From Microcoleus sp. CSU_2_2 (GTDB lineage: Bacteria; Cyanobacteriota; Cyanobacteriia; Cyanobacteriales; Microcoleaceae): a stretch of 38,094 nucleotides of DNA. How positions within the stretch are numbered: the first letter of the stretch is position 1; each line of letters opens with the position of its first letter. Of the stretch, positions 1 through 9,832 are shown one piece after another. The DNA lies in NCBI GenBank assembly GCA_012035135.1, contig JAAUPI010000023.1:1-38094 (forward strand), in the 5' to 3' direction. The translations under genes and the position numbers were made by a program. The notes below the pieces were generated by a model. The model was not told the DNA's origin and did no database searches. It was given only the letters and a program-made list of their open reading frames with translations.

Positions 1-143
1 TGACTGGCACAAAATTGCAACAATTTATGCAGAAAAATATTCAAGCAGCTCATTCGAGTTTAGTGCAAGCAACTCAATTGCAACAACTGGCTGAAGTCTT
101 AAAATATCCCACCGATCGCGAACCGCCCACAGGAATGTATTAA
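1..143 (+). CDS. C-terminal end of an unidentified protein (partial)
   Basis: An open frame runs in from the left edge (first full codon at position 3) and stops with TAA at 141-143. It gives about 46 residues rich in Gln, Ala and Leu (for example QLQQLAEVLKYPTDR), consistent with a helical C-terminus. The next gene starts two bases after the stop, so the two are almost certainly cotranscribed. I do not recognise the family. Given the decayed CRISPR-type repeats 2.5 kb downstream it could be the last residues of a type III Cas protein, but that is inference only. Confidence 0.6.
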   Translation, partial: TGTKLQQFMQKNIQAAHSSLVQATQLQQLAEVLKYPTDREPPTGMY

Positions 144-145
144 AG

Positions 146-781
146 ATGTCGAATACTGAATTAGTCACAGAATCTTTGACCGAACACCAGTGGGGAATTG
201 CCCACGCGATCGCGCAAACTCTGGTCAAAGAACAAACCGATGTCAATGAATTGGGAAAGGCGATCGCCTATCTTCGCGCTTCTGTCAATGAGCCTAATGC
301 AGGAGCAAGATTTTTCAAATACTTGAAAACCTTAGTCAGTAGTGGCCGACAAATCGGTCACAGCAAGAAAACATCTGACTATTACTGGAGTATTGATCAA
401 GCTTGCAGCGAGTATCTTCAAAGCGAACAAACTAATCCCCAGAAGATGCTAGAAATTTTAGGTTGGTCAGCACGTCTGATGAAATATTACAGAGAAGCTG
501 GGCCAATTGAGGAAATTGCTGTCCCCGTAGCGGAGTCAGGGCGAAAAGCAGAAATAGCTCAAATTATGCAGTCTCAAAAGTTTGCAATTGGTCAAAAATT
601 GGCAGCTACCGTTATTGCCGTAAAAGGAAATAAGGTAACTTATGAAATTCTGGGAACTATCAAGCTGACGGAAAAAGAGCCTAAAAAAGCTAGTTCTCTC
701 CAAGAAGGACAGTCTGTCCAAGTCAAAATTGTAGCCATCAAGGAAGATGGGAGTATGAAAAGCGTTAAATGTGTGGACTGA
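146..781 (+). CDS. Unknown 211-aa protein, possible type III CRISPR small-subunit-like
   Basis: The 211-residue product is soluble. Residues 10-130 look all-helical, with basic patches (ARFFKYLKTLVSSGRQIGHSKK) and a Trp-containing helix (EILGWSARLMKYY). Residues 140-211 look like a small beta-barrel or OB/S1-like fold with alternating Val/Ile strands (KLAATVIAVKGNKVTYEIL). It starts two bases after the preceding stop, so it belongs to an operon entering from the left. The helical half loosely resembles Cmr5/Csm2 small subunits of type III CRISPR effectors, which also end in a helix with a Trp-Leu/Arg pattern. That, and the degenerate CRISPR repeats near 2.66-2.76 kb, are the only arguments for a Cas role. 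An unrelated nucleic-acid-binding protein is equally possible. No catalytic motif is visible. The coding call is firm; the function is not. Confidence 0.75.
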   Translation: MSNTELVTESLTEHQWGIAHAIAQTLVKEQTDVNELGKAIAYLRASVNEPNAGARFFKYLKTLVSSGRQIGHSKKTSDYYWSIDQACSEYLQSEQTNPQKMLEILGWSARLMKYYREAGPIEEIAVPVAESGRKAEIAQIMQSQKFAIGQKLAATVIAVKGNKVTYEILGTIKLTEKEPKKASSLQEGQSVQVKIVAIKEDGSMKSVKCVD

Positions 782-827
782 TCTAGCCATTAAATTTACC
801 AACCTTCACCAATTACAAAAATGGTCG

Positions 828-936
828 GGACAGTTTTTAGATCGTCGTAGTCTGAAACCCTTGATTCTCCGTTGACAGCTTGATTGCCGAATCGGCATGA
901 AACCCTTATTTTGCTGTTGGTAATCAAAAACTGTCC
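828..936. repeat. 109-bp element with 11-bp terminal inverted repeats
   Basis: GGACAGTTTTT at about 828-838 is matched by its exact reverse complement AAAAACTGTCC at 926-936. Between the arms the 10-mer TGAAACCCTT occurs twice (853-862 and 898-907, 45 bp apart). No reading frame is present. The size and terminal inversion suggest a MITE-like insertion or a structured RNA leader in the gap before the next small ORF. No convincing target-site duplication is visible. Confidence 0.4.
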
Positions 937-1036
937 GAAGTATTGTTACAACAGGGTTACAAATTAGTTATAAAAGAGTTTAAAATAGTCAAAATAAGAC
1001 TCTTAAAAACTTTAGTCCTTTCTGGAGAAACCGCAA

Positions 1037-1222
1037 ATGCTTAAGCCCAAAGTATCTCTAACTAACCAATCTGACTATTACTCAGCATTGAACCGTTCCG
1101 AGTCCGCTCAAAAAAAAGTCAAGCAGGGATATTGTGTAGCTTGCTATACAGTTTTCTTGGGAAAGGCTGTTCCCGGCTACTCTGTCTCGTCACAGATGTC
1201 CGAATACCGACTTGTAGCCTAA
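1037..1222 (+). CDS. Small hypothetical protein (61 aa)
   Basis: A 61-codon frame starts with ATG about ten bases after a GGAG motif (1023-1026). The product is basic in its first half (SAQKKVKQGY) and has a short hydrophobic centre (CVACYTVFLGKAVPGYS). I recognise no family. It stands alone between two inverted repeats (828-936 and 1293-1332), so it may be cargo of a small mobile unit or a chance ORF. The ribosome-binding site is the main support for it being real. Confidence 0.35.
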   Translation: MLKPKVSLTNQSDYYSALNRSESAQKKVKQGYCVACYTVFLGKAVPGYSVSSQMSEYRLVA

Positions 1223-1292
1223 CAGAAAAAAACGAAGCTTAAATAATTAGCTCCTAAAAGCAGCCCATTGTGTAAGCTAGCGTTTGCCTAGA

Positions 1293-1332
1293 AACTAGGA
1301 ACTGCCCACATGAATACAGCCAGTTCCTAGTT
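1293..1332. terminator. Hairpin, possible terminator without T-run
   Basis: AACTAGGAACTG (1293-1304) pairs perfectly with CAGTTCCTAGTT (1321-1332) across a 16-base loop. There is no downstream T-tract, so it is either an atypical terminator for the small ORF upstream or a dispersed palindrome. It sits about 60 bases ahead of the next operon. Confidence 0.4.
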
Positions 1333-1393
1333 GTAAACAAAACTCAAAAAATTGTGATTATTTACTATAAAATAGTACCCAAGGATGACACAA

Positions 1394-1615
1394 ATGAATG
1401 ATGTTGAAAAAAATAAAGTTTATCTGGTGACTGGTGTAGTAATAGCTATTGACGAGAGCGATGGGATATTAATAGCAGGAATGTTATCAGATAGTCCTTT
1501 TAATGCTGAAGATTCGGAGTCAACACAGACCAAAAATTTGGTAGGCAGTTTTGCATTCACCAGGCAAAAAGCCGAATTTCTAAGAGATCGTCTCAATGAA
1601 TTTTTGCAGGAATAG
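1394..1615 (+). CDS. Small hypothetical protein, first gene of a three-gene operon
   Basis: About 73 residues. An in-frame ATG at 1385 directly abuts the AAGG motif at 1381-1384, whereas the ATG at 1394 lies nine bases after it, so I take 1394 as the start. The product has an N-terminal beta-like stretch (KVYLVTGVVIAID) and a C-terminal amphipathic helix (RQKAEFLRDRLNEFLQE). It is acidic and soluble with no known motif. The next gene starts three bases after the stop, and a HEPN-like gene follows that one. A small acidic protein upstream of a HEPN protein would fit an antitoxin or partner, but there is no direct evidence. Confidence 0.6.
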   Translation: MNDVEKNKVYLVTGVVIAIDESDGILIAGMLSDSPFNAEDSESTQTKNLVGSFAFTRQKAEFLRDRLNEFLQE

Positions 1616-1618
1616 ACA

Positions 1619-2122
1619 ATGAGAGTAATCCCAAACTTAAGAGCAGAAATTCAAAGCTCAACCTCGAAGCAAGAAAGTTGGAAAGTATATGAACCGTTTA
1701 CTTCTACTCTGAAACCAAAGCAGTCATTTAAGTCCCCTACTGCTCCTGTTGAAGTACAGGAATTAGTGCAGGAATTAGCAAAAGTGAACGGTGTAGCGAA
1801 AGTTAGAGCCGTAGTTCCTAGAGCGGAAGACATTCACTGGATTGAGTTTGAATTAGAACTGCACCCTGAAACAGAGTTAGATGATGAAACTTGGGACAAA
1901 ATCCAAGATTTAGTAATTGATTGTGAATGGGGTTTGCGGGATAAAACCAATGAAAAATGGTACTTTGACGAAAAAGTCGTAGAGAAGTTTTTCAGAATCC
2001 CAAACGGGGCTAAAGTAGTTGCTCTTTCAGGAATAAGTTTGTCAAGTTCTAAAAGCTACTACAATCAAGTGAAATCGAGGTGGTCTGAATTTAATGAAAT
2101 TACTGAACAAACTAGAAAGTAG
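1619..2122 (+). CDS. Hypothetical protein (167 aa), middle gene of HEPN operon
   Basis: Soluble 167-residue protein. Residues 1-45 are Ser/Pro/Lys-rich and probably flexible. Residues 45-125 look like an alpha/beta ferredoxin-like unit: a helix (QELVQELAKVNGVAKVRAVV), then acidic strands (WIEFELELHPETELDDETWDKI), then WYFDEKVVEKFF. It lies three bases after the gene upstream and a few bases before the HEPN-like gene, so the three are one transcription unit. I recognise no family. The composition and the Glu/Asp pairs do not match a nuclease signature I know. A role as substrate adaptor or antitoxin for the HEPN protein is speculation. Confidence 0.65.
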   Translation: MRVIPNLRAEIQSSTSKQESWKVYEPFTSTLKPKQSFKSPTAPVEVQELVQELAKVNGVAKVRAVVPRAEDIHWIEFELELHPETELDDETWDKIQDLVIDCEWGLRDKTNEKWYFDEKVVEKFFRIPNGAKVVALSGISLSSSKSYYNQVKSRWSEFNEITEQTRK

Positions 2123-2134
2123 CTGTTGATTTTT

Positions 2135-2539
2135 ATGCCGAGCGAACAGTCCCATCGCGAACAAGCTAAGTATAACGAAGAGGCGGCACTTAATATCAGA
2201 GATACTTATCCTGATTGGGCAGTGACAATGTGTTTCTACTCAGCTCTACACTGCGTAGCAGCTTATGCCAAGGTTCAGGGAGAGGATCTAGAACAAAAAT
2301 ATCAAGGCTCCTCATCGCCACACGATCGCCTGTTTGATTACGTTCGTGATATTGCTGTAACTCGGCAAGACCGAAATTTGGAGAAGGCTTATAAGAATCT
2401 GAAAAATGAAAGTCAAATAGCGCGATATTTAACAACTATAAGAACTAATGCTAGGGTTCATTATAGTAGGTATAAAAAGACGGATGTTGACAAATCTTTT
2501 GACAATCTGCAAATAGTCAAACAACTACTCAACCGTTGA
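2135..2539 (+). CDS. HEPN-like domain protein
   Basis: About 134 residues, all helical. I place the start at ATG 2135; a TTG nine bases upstream in the same frame is also possible. The pattern DWAVTMCFYSALHCVAAY near the N-terminus is typical of HEPN proteins, where an aromatic/small-residue helix precedes a His. Near the C-terminus RTNARVHY gives an R-x5-H arrangement, which fits the Rx4-6H motif of HEPN ribonucleases. HEPN proteins are common RNase toxins in toxin-antitoxin and abortive-infection modules and as Csm6/Csx1 effectors of type III CRISPR. Here the gene ends a tight operon with two unknown genes, next to decayed CRISPR repeats. The fold call is moderate; RNase activity is inferred from the motif. 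Confidence 0.65.
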   Translation: MPSEQSHREQAKYNEEAALNIRDTYPDWAVTMCFYSALHCVAAYAKVQGEDLEQKYQGSSSPHDRLFDYVRDIAVTRQDRNLEKAYKNLKNESQIARYLTTIRTNARVHYSRYKKTDVDKSFDNLQIVKQLLNR

Positions 2540-2644
2540 TCGAACGATTAAAAATCAAGCTTCAAACTTTTACAGTCTTGACTTTTGAAAAAAATTGGTA
2601 TATGTTACTAGCGTTTAGAAGCAACAGTTTTTTAAGTGCAACCT

Positions 2645-2760
2645 TAATAGATAGTCAAATTCCCCTCACGGGGACGGAAACTAGCTTCCGTAACAATGCT
2701 GCGTAATAGTCAGATTATTTTTGACAGTTACTCGGACTTCCCCGCAAGGGGACTTTAAGT
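2645..2760 (+). CRISPR. Relic of a type III-like CRISPR array (two degenerate repeats)
   Basis: Two copies of a TTCCCC-nnnn-GGGGAC hairpin core occur: TTCCCCTCACGGGGACGGAAAC ending at about 2681, and CTTCCCCGCAAGGGGACTTT near 2738-2756. The GGGGAC cores are at 2670 and 2748, a 78-nt period that fits a repeat of about 36 nt plus a spacer of about 41 nt. The core and the GGAAAC tail match the style of cyanobacterial type III-B repeats, for example Synechocystis CRISPR3. Only two diverged copies remain, so this is a decayed end or an orphan. A REP-like dispersed hairpin is the alternative. Confidence 0.45.
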
Positions 2761-2894
2761 TTAATAAGCTGTTAGCTTTTTGTAGTAAATAATTAGCGAC
2801 CCTACGCTACTGCCCGATCGCCAATTTCCATTAGTAGTTTCTTAAAACAGTGTCTGGAATACAATACTCCTTTGGCCTTAGAAATAAGGTTCGT

Positions 2895-2941
2895 AGTGAG
2901 GAAGAAGAGTCCTTCGACGATCGGGACTCTTCTTCCTCACT
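2895..2941. repeat. Perfect 18-bp stem hairpin in a gene-free gap
   Basis: AGTGAGGAAGAAGAGTCC (2895-2912) pairs fully with GGACTCTTCTTCCTCACT (2924-2941) around an 11-base loop. Imperfect pairing extends it outward (AATAAG/CTTATT). No T-run follows, so it looks like a dispersed palindrome rather than a classical terminator. The remainder of 2942-3157 holds no gene I can support, only HIP1-type GATCG motifs before the convergent hydrolase stop. Confidence 0.6.
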
Positions 2942-3157
2942 AACTCATCTTATTGTGGTCATTGGAGCGGACATGATATGACCCCACCGATCGATTCGAG
3001 GGGGCTTGAGACAGAACTTCCCATGTCCGATTCCGGATTCCCCAGGTATAGCAACCGTCACATCGGCGCCGGACATCAATAACCTCATGAATGGAGTCTA
3101 AAATCCGCGATCGATCGACGGTTTGATTCGGGTACCATAACTGTCAACTGCTATAGC

Positions 3158-4903
3158 TTACGGACGAGCCGGAGCCGGCTGAGCTTCAGGGATTGGGGGT
3201 GGAGAGGCGGGGCGACTCGGCTGTGGAGAAGAGGTGAGTAACTGTTGCAATTGAACCGGAGTGAGCGATCGCAATATTCTCAGGCCCAAGGAGTCTCGCG
3301 AGATGGTTTGAGCGTAGACAGGCTCCAAATACGGGCGGAATTGTGACTCGTTGTTCAAATAGCTTTTCATGAAAGCGAGGCTGAGTCCATTGACGTAGCG
3401 ACGAGCTAAAGCAGGTTCCGGCCCAATCGCAGCAGTCGGTGGACGAAAAACGCTTTGAGGGGATTGGTCGATCGTCGAAAAGTGAGTGCCGTTGTTCATC
3501 ATGACCAGATATTTATTCGCCGATGTCAGCCAAGTGAAAGGTTGAATTTGTTCCAGCAAAGCCGGGGCGACGGTATCGGCACTACCTGCGATCACCATCA
3601 CTGGGATTTGGATTTTGCTGAGGTTTGTTTCTCCCAAAATGCTGCTAATAATAGGGTTGATGGCGATCGCAGCTTTGACGCGCGGATCACCGAAATTGTA
3701 CTGGCTGCGATTCAGACCGCGGGCGCGACACTGCAACAGCAGCGAGATGTTCCAAGACTCGTTTTCTAGTCGGCAGTCTTTGTCTAGCTGTCCAAAATTA
3801 ATCTCTGCACCGCCTAAGGCTAAAGCCGTGTAGCCGCCGAAAGATTGGCCGATGACGCCGACTCGCTGCAAGTCGAGCTGTCCTCGGTACGCTGGATTAG
3901 TTGCAGAAAGTTTTGTTAGATAATCGAGCAGGTCTTTGATGTCGAGGGGACGATCGACAAATTCTGCTGGTTCTGATACGTCTCTAGCCCTACCTGTGAT
4001 TAAGTCTTGGATTTGTTGGGCGTTGCTACCTGGATGTTCGGGGACGGCGACAGCAAAGCCGTAGGAGGCTAAGTGTTTGGCTAGATACTCGAAGGAAATG
4101 CGATCGGAACCCAAACCGTGGGAAATTACCACCACAGGAGCGGGGCGGGGACTACCATTGGGTAGATAAATATCGACCGGAAACGTGCGATCGCGATTTG
4201 GACTCGTCAGAGTTATCGATGATTTTTTCCAAGTATACGGGCCCGGTAGCTGGGGCTGTAGCATTTCGCCATCAGGAATTGCGGGAGTGGCAGCAGCTTC
4301 AGCTTCCGACAACTTAACGATTCCTGCGATCGCCCGATTGGAACGGTTGATTAGTGTTGTAAGCTCGTTAGCAACACCCAAGCTGCGGGCGATGTCAATT
4401 CTGATGCCGTAGGTTGGGAATTTCCGCAGCACGTTGATCGCTGTCAAGCCTTCTGGATCTGCTGCTGCTAAAATTAGGGCGGCTCGGATCGCATAAAATC
4501 CGGGCTGTCGAGCTTTGGTTTGAATTATTCGGCCCAAGCGTTCCAACAGCACTTCTCCTTGAGGCGTGTAGAGGAATTGGGCGATCGTCACGGCCTTGAT
4601 TTCAGCCCTAGCTTGCAGGGCGAGCTGAATCTGAGCTAGCTGTTCTTTTTTGGCGTACTGAGCAAAACCGTCCAAGTTGGAGTCAATTTTGCCTGTTTCG
4701 GCGAAGAGAGCCAGAGATTCGATCGGCACCGATACTTCTAGCGGCCCGTAAGTTACGTAAATTCGCTCGGCTCCGAAAGCGGGTGCTGCCGTGCAAACAG
4801 CAGTAAATGCCAACAATCCTAGATGTTTTAAGGCGCGATTGGGGAGAGTGCGACAGACAGTAGCAGAGAAACTTGGAAACAGACACTTCATATACTTTAA
4901 CAC
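3158..4903 (-). CDS. Secreted alpha/beta hydrolase with N-terminal DUF1400 domain
   Basis: 581 residues. A signal peptide is present (hydrophobic HLGLLAFTAVCTAAPAFGA at about 27-45, cleavage near AFG-A). A cyanobacterial DUF1400 module follows (about 46-180; YGPLEVSVPIESLALFAETG). The hydrolase domain (about 225-540) has the oxyanion HG at 262-263, the nucleophile elbow GQSFGG with Ser354, a likely acid Asp443 (AGSADTVAP) and His474 (NGTHFSTID), so the triad is complete. Fold and motif order match PAF-acetylhydrolase/dienelactone-hydrolase-type esterases. The C-terminal 30 residues are Pro-rich and probably flexible. It should act in the periplasm on an ester or lipid whose identity is unknown. 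An alternative start four codons in (Met5) is plausible. It is a single gene, divergent from the HD protein. Confidence 0.88.
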   Translation of the reverse strand: MLKYMKCLFPSFSATVCRTLPNRALKHLGLLAFTAVCTAAPAFGAERIYVTYGPLEVSVPIESLALFAETGKIDSNLDGFAQYAKKEQLAQIQLALQARAEIKAVTIAQFLYTPQGEVLLERLGRIIQTKARQPGFYAIRAALILAAADPEGLTAINVLRKFPTYGIRIDIARSLGVANELTTLINRSNRAIAGIVKLSEAEAAATPAIPDGEMLQPQLPGPYTWKKSSITLTSPNRDRTFPVDIYLPNGSPRPAPVVVISHGLGSDRISFEYLAKHLASYGFAVAVPEHPGSNAQQIQDLITGRARDVSEPAEFVDRPLDIKDLLDYLTKLSATNPAYRGQLDLQRVGVIGQSFGGYTALALGGAEINFGQLDKDCRLENESWNISLLLQCRARGLNRSQYNFGDPRVKAAIAINPIISSILGETNLSKIQIPVMVIAGSADTVAPALLEQIQPFTWLTSANKYLVMMNNGTHFSTIDQSPQSVFRPPTAAIGPEPALARRYVNGLSLAFMKSYLNNESQFRPYLEPVYAQTISRDSLGLRILRSLTPVQLQQLLTSSPQPSRPASPPPIPEAQPAPARP

Positions 4904-5204
4904 CCAGGACTTTTCATAATTAGTCGCTTCAACAGTCTAAATTGTTTCATTAATATTTAATGTAAAAAAGTCGATCTGTTTCTGGTCAATTACCCACCAT
5001 CGATCGGAGTACCGATCTGGTTGAATTTAGGTTATTGTGGAAAGCATAGCCCTAAATCAATTTTTGGGTCTTACCAACCTACATTTCATTTAAAATCCAA
5101 CCCCATCCGGTCAAATCTACAGAAATCCCGATTAATAATTTTTGCAATCCTGTTAAATATGTTCGATCTAGTTAGTAACTAAAATCTGAGTGGGAGAATT
5201 TATC
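4904..5204. other. Divergent intergenic region
   Basis: An AT-rich 300-bp gap between the divergent hydrolase and HD genes. It must hold both promoters. I see no conserved operator, terminator or small ORF, only a short palindromic ATCGATCGGAGTACCGAT at about 4998-5015. Confidence 0.4.
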
Positions 5205-6182
5205 ATGTTCAATGCAACTGCTATCCTGATTGACGCCTTCGTTCAAGAGCTACAAGCCGGCTACCGTCGCACCTACGGCAAATACAAGCCTGACTACCCA
5301 GAAATTATTGCCTGGGCCGGCACTATGGCTCTGGAAAATATCGCTAATTGTGATGCTCTATACCACAATGTAGAACACACGATGCTAGTAGCCCTGGTGG
5401 GACAAGAGATTCTCCGGGGTAAGCACATTCGCGAGGGAGGAGTGTCGCCGGAAGATTGGCTGCACTACCTGATATCGCTACTGTGCCACGATATCGGCTA
5501 CGTCAAAGGTGTGTGCCGTCAAGACCAAGAAGCTGTAGGACTCTACGCTACGGGGATTGACGGGGGCATGGTCTCTGTCGCCATTGGCGCAACTTCTGCT
5601 AGTCTAACTCCTTATCATGTCGATCGAGGCAAACTCGTAATTGACGAACGTTTCGGCGGCCACACATTAATTGATGCCGAACAAGTCAAGCGGAATATTG
5701 AATTGACTCGTTTCCCAGTTCCTGCTAGCGAAAGTCATCAAGACAGAAATAATTATTCTGGACTCGCGCGGGCAGCAGATTTAATTGGTCAATTGAGCGA
5801 TCCCAATTACCTGCGAAAAATTAGTGCTTTGTTCTACGAATTTGAAGAAGTCGGCACTAATAAAATCTTAGGCTACAAATCTCCTGGAGATTTGCGGCAA
5901 AATTACGCCAAGTTTTACTGGAACGGAGTTTTTCCCTACATTCCGGCGGCTCTCAACTATTTGGAATTAACTCAAGGAGGCAAACAGATTATTGCCAACC
6001 TCTACGCTAATGTCTTTCAGGTCGAACACGCTGAACCGCTGGCTTTTACCAAGCCGAATGCTCAAGAATTTAGCAAGTCTCGTGCTAACGGCAACTCCCA
6101 TGACGAAAACAATGGCGACAATTTTCAAACTGCACGCTCTGGAGATAAGAAATTTAGCGATTTTTCTGACCTAAATCTGTGA
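5205..6182 (+). CDS. HD-domain metal-dependent phosphohydrolase
   Basis: 325 residues from ATG 5205, chosen because GGGAG (5192-5196) lies eight bases upstream; the GTG at 5190 has no such site. The HD-domain ligands are in order: YHNVEH (His54, His58), CHDIGY (His95, Asp96) and a downstream Asp in ARAADLIGQ (Asp192). This is the H...HD...D arrangement of the superfamily, which includes nucleotide and cyclic-nucleotide phosphodiesterases. No sensor or membrane domain is attached, so it is a stand-alone cytoplasmic enzyme. The last 45 residues are hydrophilic and look disordered. A second, unrelated-looking HD protein lies at 22.6-24.0 kb. The substrate is not predictable from sequence. Confidence 0.85.
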   Translation: MFNATAILIDAFVQELQAGYRRTYGKYKPDYPEIIAWAGTMALENIANCDALYHNVEHTMLVALVGQEILRGKHIREGGVSPEDWLHYLISLLCHDIGYVKGVCRQDQEAVGLYATGIDGGMVSVAIGATSASLTPYHVDRGKLVIDERFGGHTLIDAEQVKRNIELTRFPVPASESHQDRNNYSGLARAADLIGQLSDPNYLRKISALFYEFEEVGTNKILGYKSPGDLRQNYAKFYWNGVFPYIPAALNYLELTQGGKQIIANLYANVFQVEHAEPLAFTKPNAQEFSKSRANGNSHDENNGDNFQTARSGDKKFSDFSDLNL

Positions 6183-6289
6183 GGAATTAACGGTAAAAAT
6201 TGGACACTACAAAAATATTAGTCAGAATGAGAAATAATTATTGTTTCGTAGTTGCTGGCTAATTTTTTTGAGCTAATATACAGATTTAG

Positions 6290-8533
<2,244 letters not shown>

Positions 8534-8545
8534 CCACAGGAAGAA

Positions 8546-8643
8546 GTCATTAGTCATTAGTCATTGATTATTCGTCAGAAGTTAACAGTCAACAGTTAAC
8601 AATGCCCGATGCCCGATGCCCAATGCTCAATGCCCAATGCCCG
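8546..8643. repeat. STRR heptamer tracts after ligA
   Basis: GTCATTA/G is repeated three times at 8546-8566. ATGCCCR-type heptamers are repeated six times at 8602-8643 (one unit reads ATGCTCA). This is the short tandemly repeated repetitive DNA familiar from filamentous cyanobacteria. Confidence 0.85.
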
Positions 8644-8720
8644 ATGCAATGTATGAAATCGAAAATTATGCAATACCTCAAAAGGAATAATATCAAATCC
8701 GGTAGCATCCCTATTATGTA

Positions 8721-8770
8721 GTGCGAGCGTCCCCGCTCGCGAGTTGGGTAGCGAGCGGGGACGCTCGCAC
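8721..8770. repeat. Perfect 20-bp inverted repeat (dispersed palindrome)
   Basis: GTGCGAGCGTCCCCGCTCGC (8721-8740) and its exact complement (8751-8770) flank a 10-base loop. The GC-rich arms contrast with the surrounding AT-rich DNA. It may also terminate ligA transcription, but no T-run follows, so a mobile palindrome is likelier. Confidence 0.75.
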
Positions 8771-8862
8771 CGATCTTCCCTCTTGCTTCGGCTATAATTT
8801 GTAAGAATGCTCGATCGTAACTGCCAGCTTAGTCAAGTCCCAGCAATCATAGGAGATACATT

Positions 8863-9273
8863 ATGTCAGAAATTCCAGCAGAACAAACAAAAACAAATTT
8901 GCCAACTCCAGAAATAACTACCGAAAGCTCAATTTCTGGGGTGGAAAACGTGAAAAATTCTTTAGGAAACTTCCTGAGTAGTTGGAAGTTGAAAGCAGGA
9001 TTAGCAGTTGCTGCACTGTTTGCATTTTTGCTATTTGCTTTCTACTGGCAGCATATAATTGCCGTTGTCGGTATGAAAAGTTGGTCAGCGCGATCGGGTG
9101 CCAAGCCGATCGAATGTATGGTAAGAGATACTAACGACGACCAGTATGTCAGTTGCAGTTCTCTCCTCGACCAGCAGATTGTCCCTCTTGAGTGCAGTGC
9201 AAGTTTGTTCAACATCGGTTGTCGAGTCAATTATGGAACTGCGGCACCTAATCTGAGACGGATGAACCCTTGA
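8863..9273 (+). CDS. Small single-pass membrane protein of unknown function
   Basis: 136 residues; AGGAG (8851-8855) lies seven bases before the ATG. Residues 1-45 are hydrophilic and Thr/Ser/Glu-rich. One membrane segment lies at about 47-70 (KAGLAVAALFAFLLFAFYW). Residues 75-136 carry five cysteines (IECMV, VSCSS, LECSA, IGCRV among them), which could form disulfides if this part faces the periplasm. It has no paralogue in the window and no recognisable domain. It is isolated between repeat-rich gaps, so operon context does not help. Confidence 0.7.
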   Translation: MSEIPAEQTKTNLPTPEITTESSISGVENVKNSLGNFLSSWKLKAGLAVAALFAFLLFAFYWQHIIAVVGMKSWSARSGAKPIECMVRDTNDDQYVSCSSLLDQQIVPLECSASLFNIGCRVNYGTAAPNLRRMNP

Positions 9274-9398
9274 GTTTCTATTAGTTTGAAATGATTGTTG
9301 AATCAACAGATTTGTGATTAAAATATGGAACTTAGCAAAGACTTCCCACTGTGAAAATATGCCAGCAATAAAAAGGTAAAATACTCTTCTGTTAGATA

Positions 9399-9421
9399 CC
9401 CGACTTCTTGAAGAAGTTGGG
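9399..9421. repeat. Short palindrome of dispersed type
   Basis: CCCGACTTCTTGAAGAAGTTGGG forms a near-perfect hairpin. Identical-style palindromes are scattered through Oscillatoriales intergenic regions. The surrounding 9274-9740 stretch has no supported gene, only further repeat fragments (GGACACGGCAATGCCGTTTC near 9572-9591). Confidence 0.6.
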
Positions 9422-9745
9422 GATATGAGTATTCTGTTTTTGTTTGCAATGTTTATTTGGGTTATCTGATACCAATTTAATGGGTCGTTGCACATATCTC
9501 GATCCCCCTCGCATCCACGCAAGTGGCTCCCCTTAAAAAGAGGGACGAAAGATCCCAATCTTGTCCCTCTGGACACGGCAATGCCGTTTCCCTACCCCAA
9601 AATAATCATGATCTCCAATCCGGTTGCACCAGACTGATATCGTTTTAGGGTTGTTTTTGAATGATTAATATCAATTCCGGTTGCATCGGAATTAATATTA
9701 CCCGAAATCGGGACACGGCGAGTGCCCCGTGTCCCTACAATTAAT

Positions 9746-9820
9746 CCGGCGTAGGGAAACGGCACTGCCGTGTCCTCTATACCATTCCGGCGTAGGGAAA
9801 CGGCACTGCCGTGTCCTCTA
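9746..9820. repeat. Tandem 41-bp repeat of palindromic unit
   Basis: A 34-base unit beginning CCGGCGTAGGGAAACGGCAC occurs at 9746-9779 and again at 9787-9820. Each copy contains the palindromic core ACGGCACTGCCGT. A related inverted copy (GGACACGGCGAGTGCCCCGT) sits just upstream at about 9711-9730. This is a nest of dispersed repeats abutting the hemagglutinin remnant. Confidence 0.75.
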
Positions 9821-9832
9821 GCAAATCCTTGA

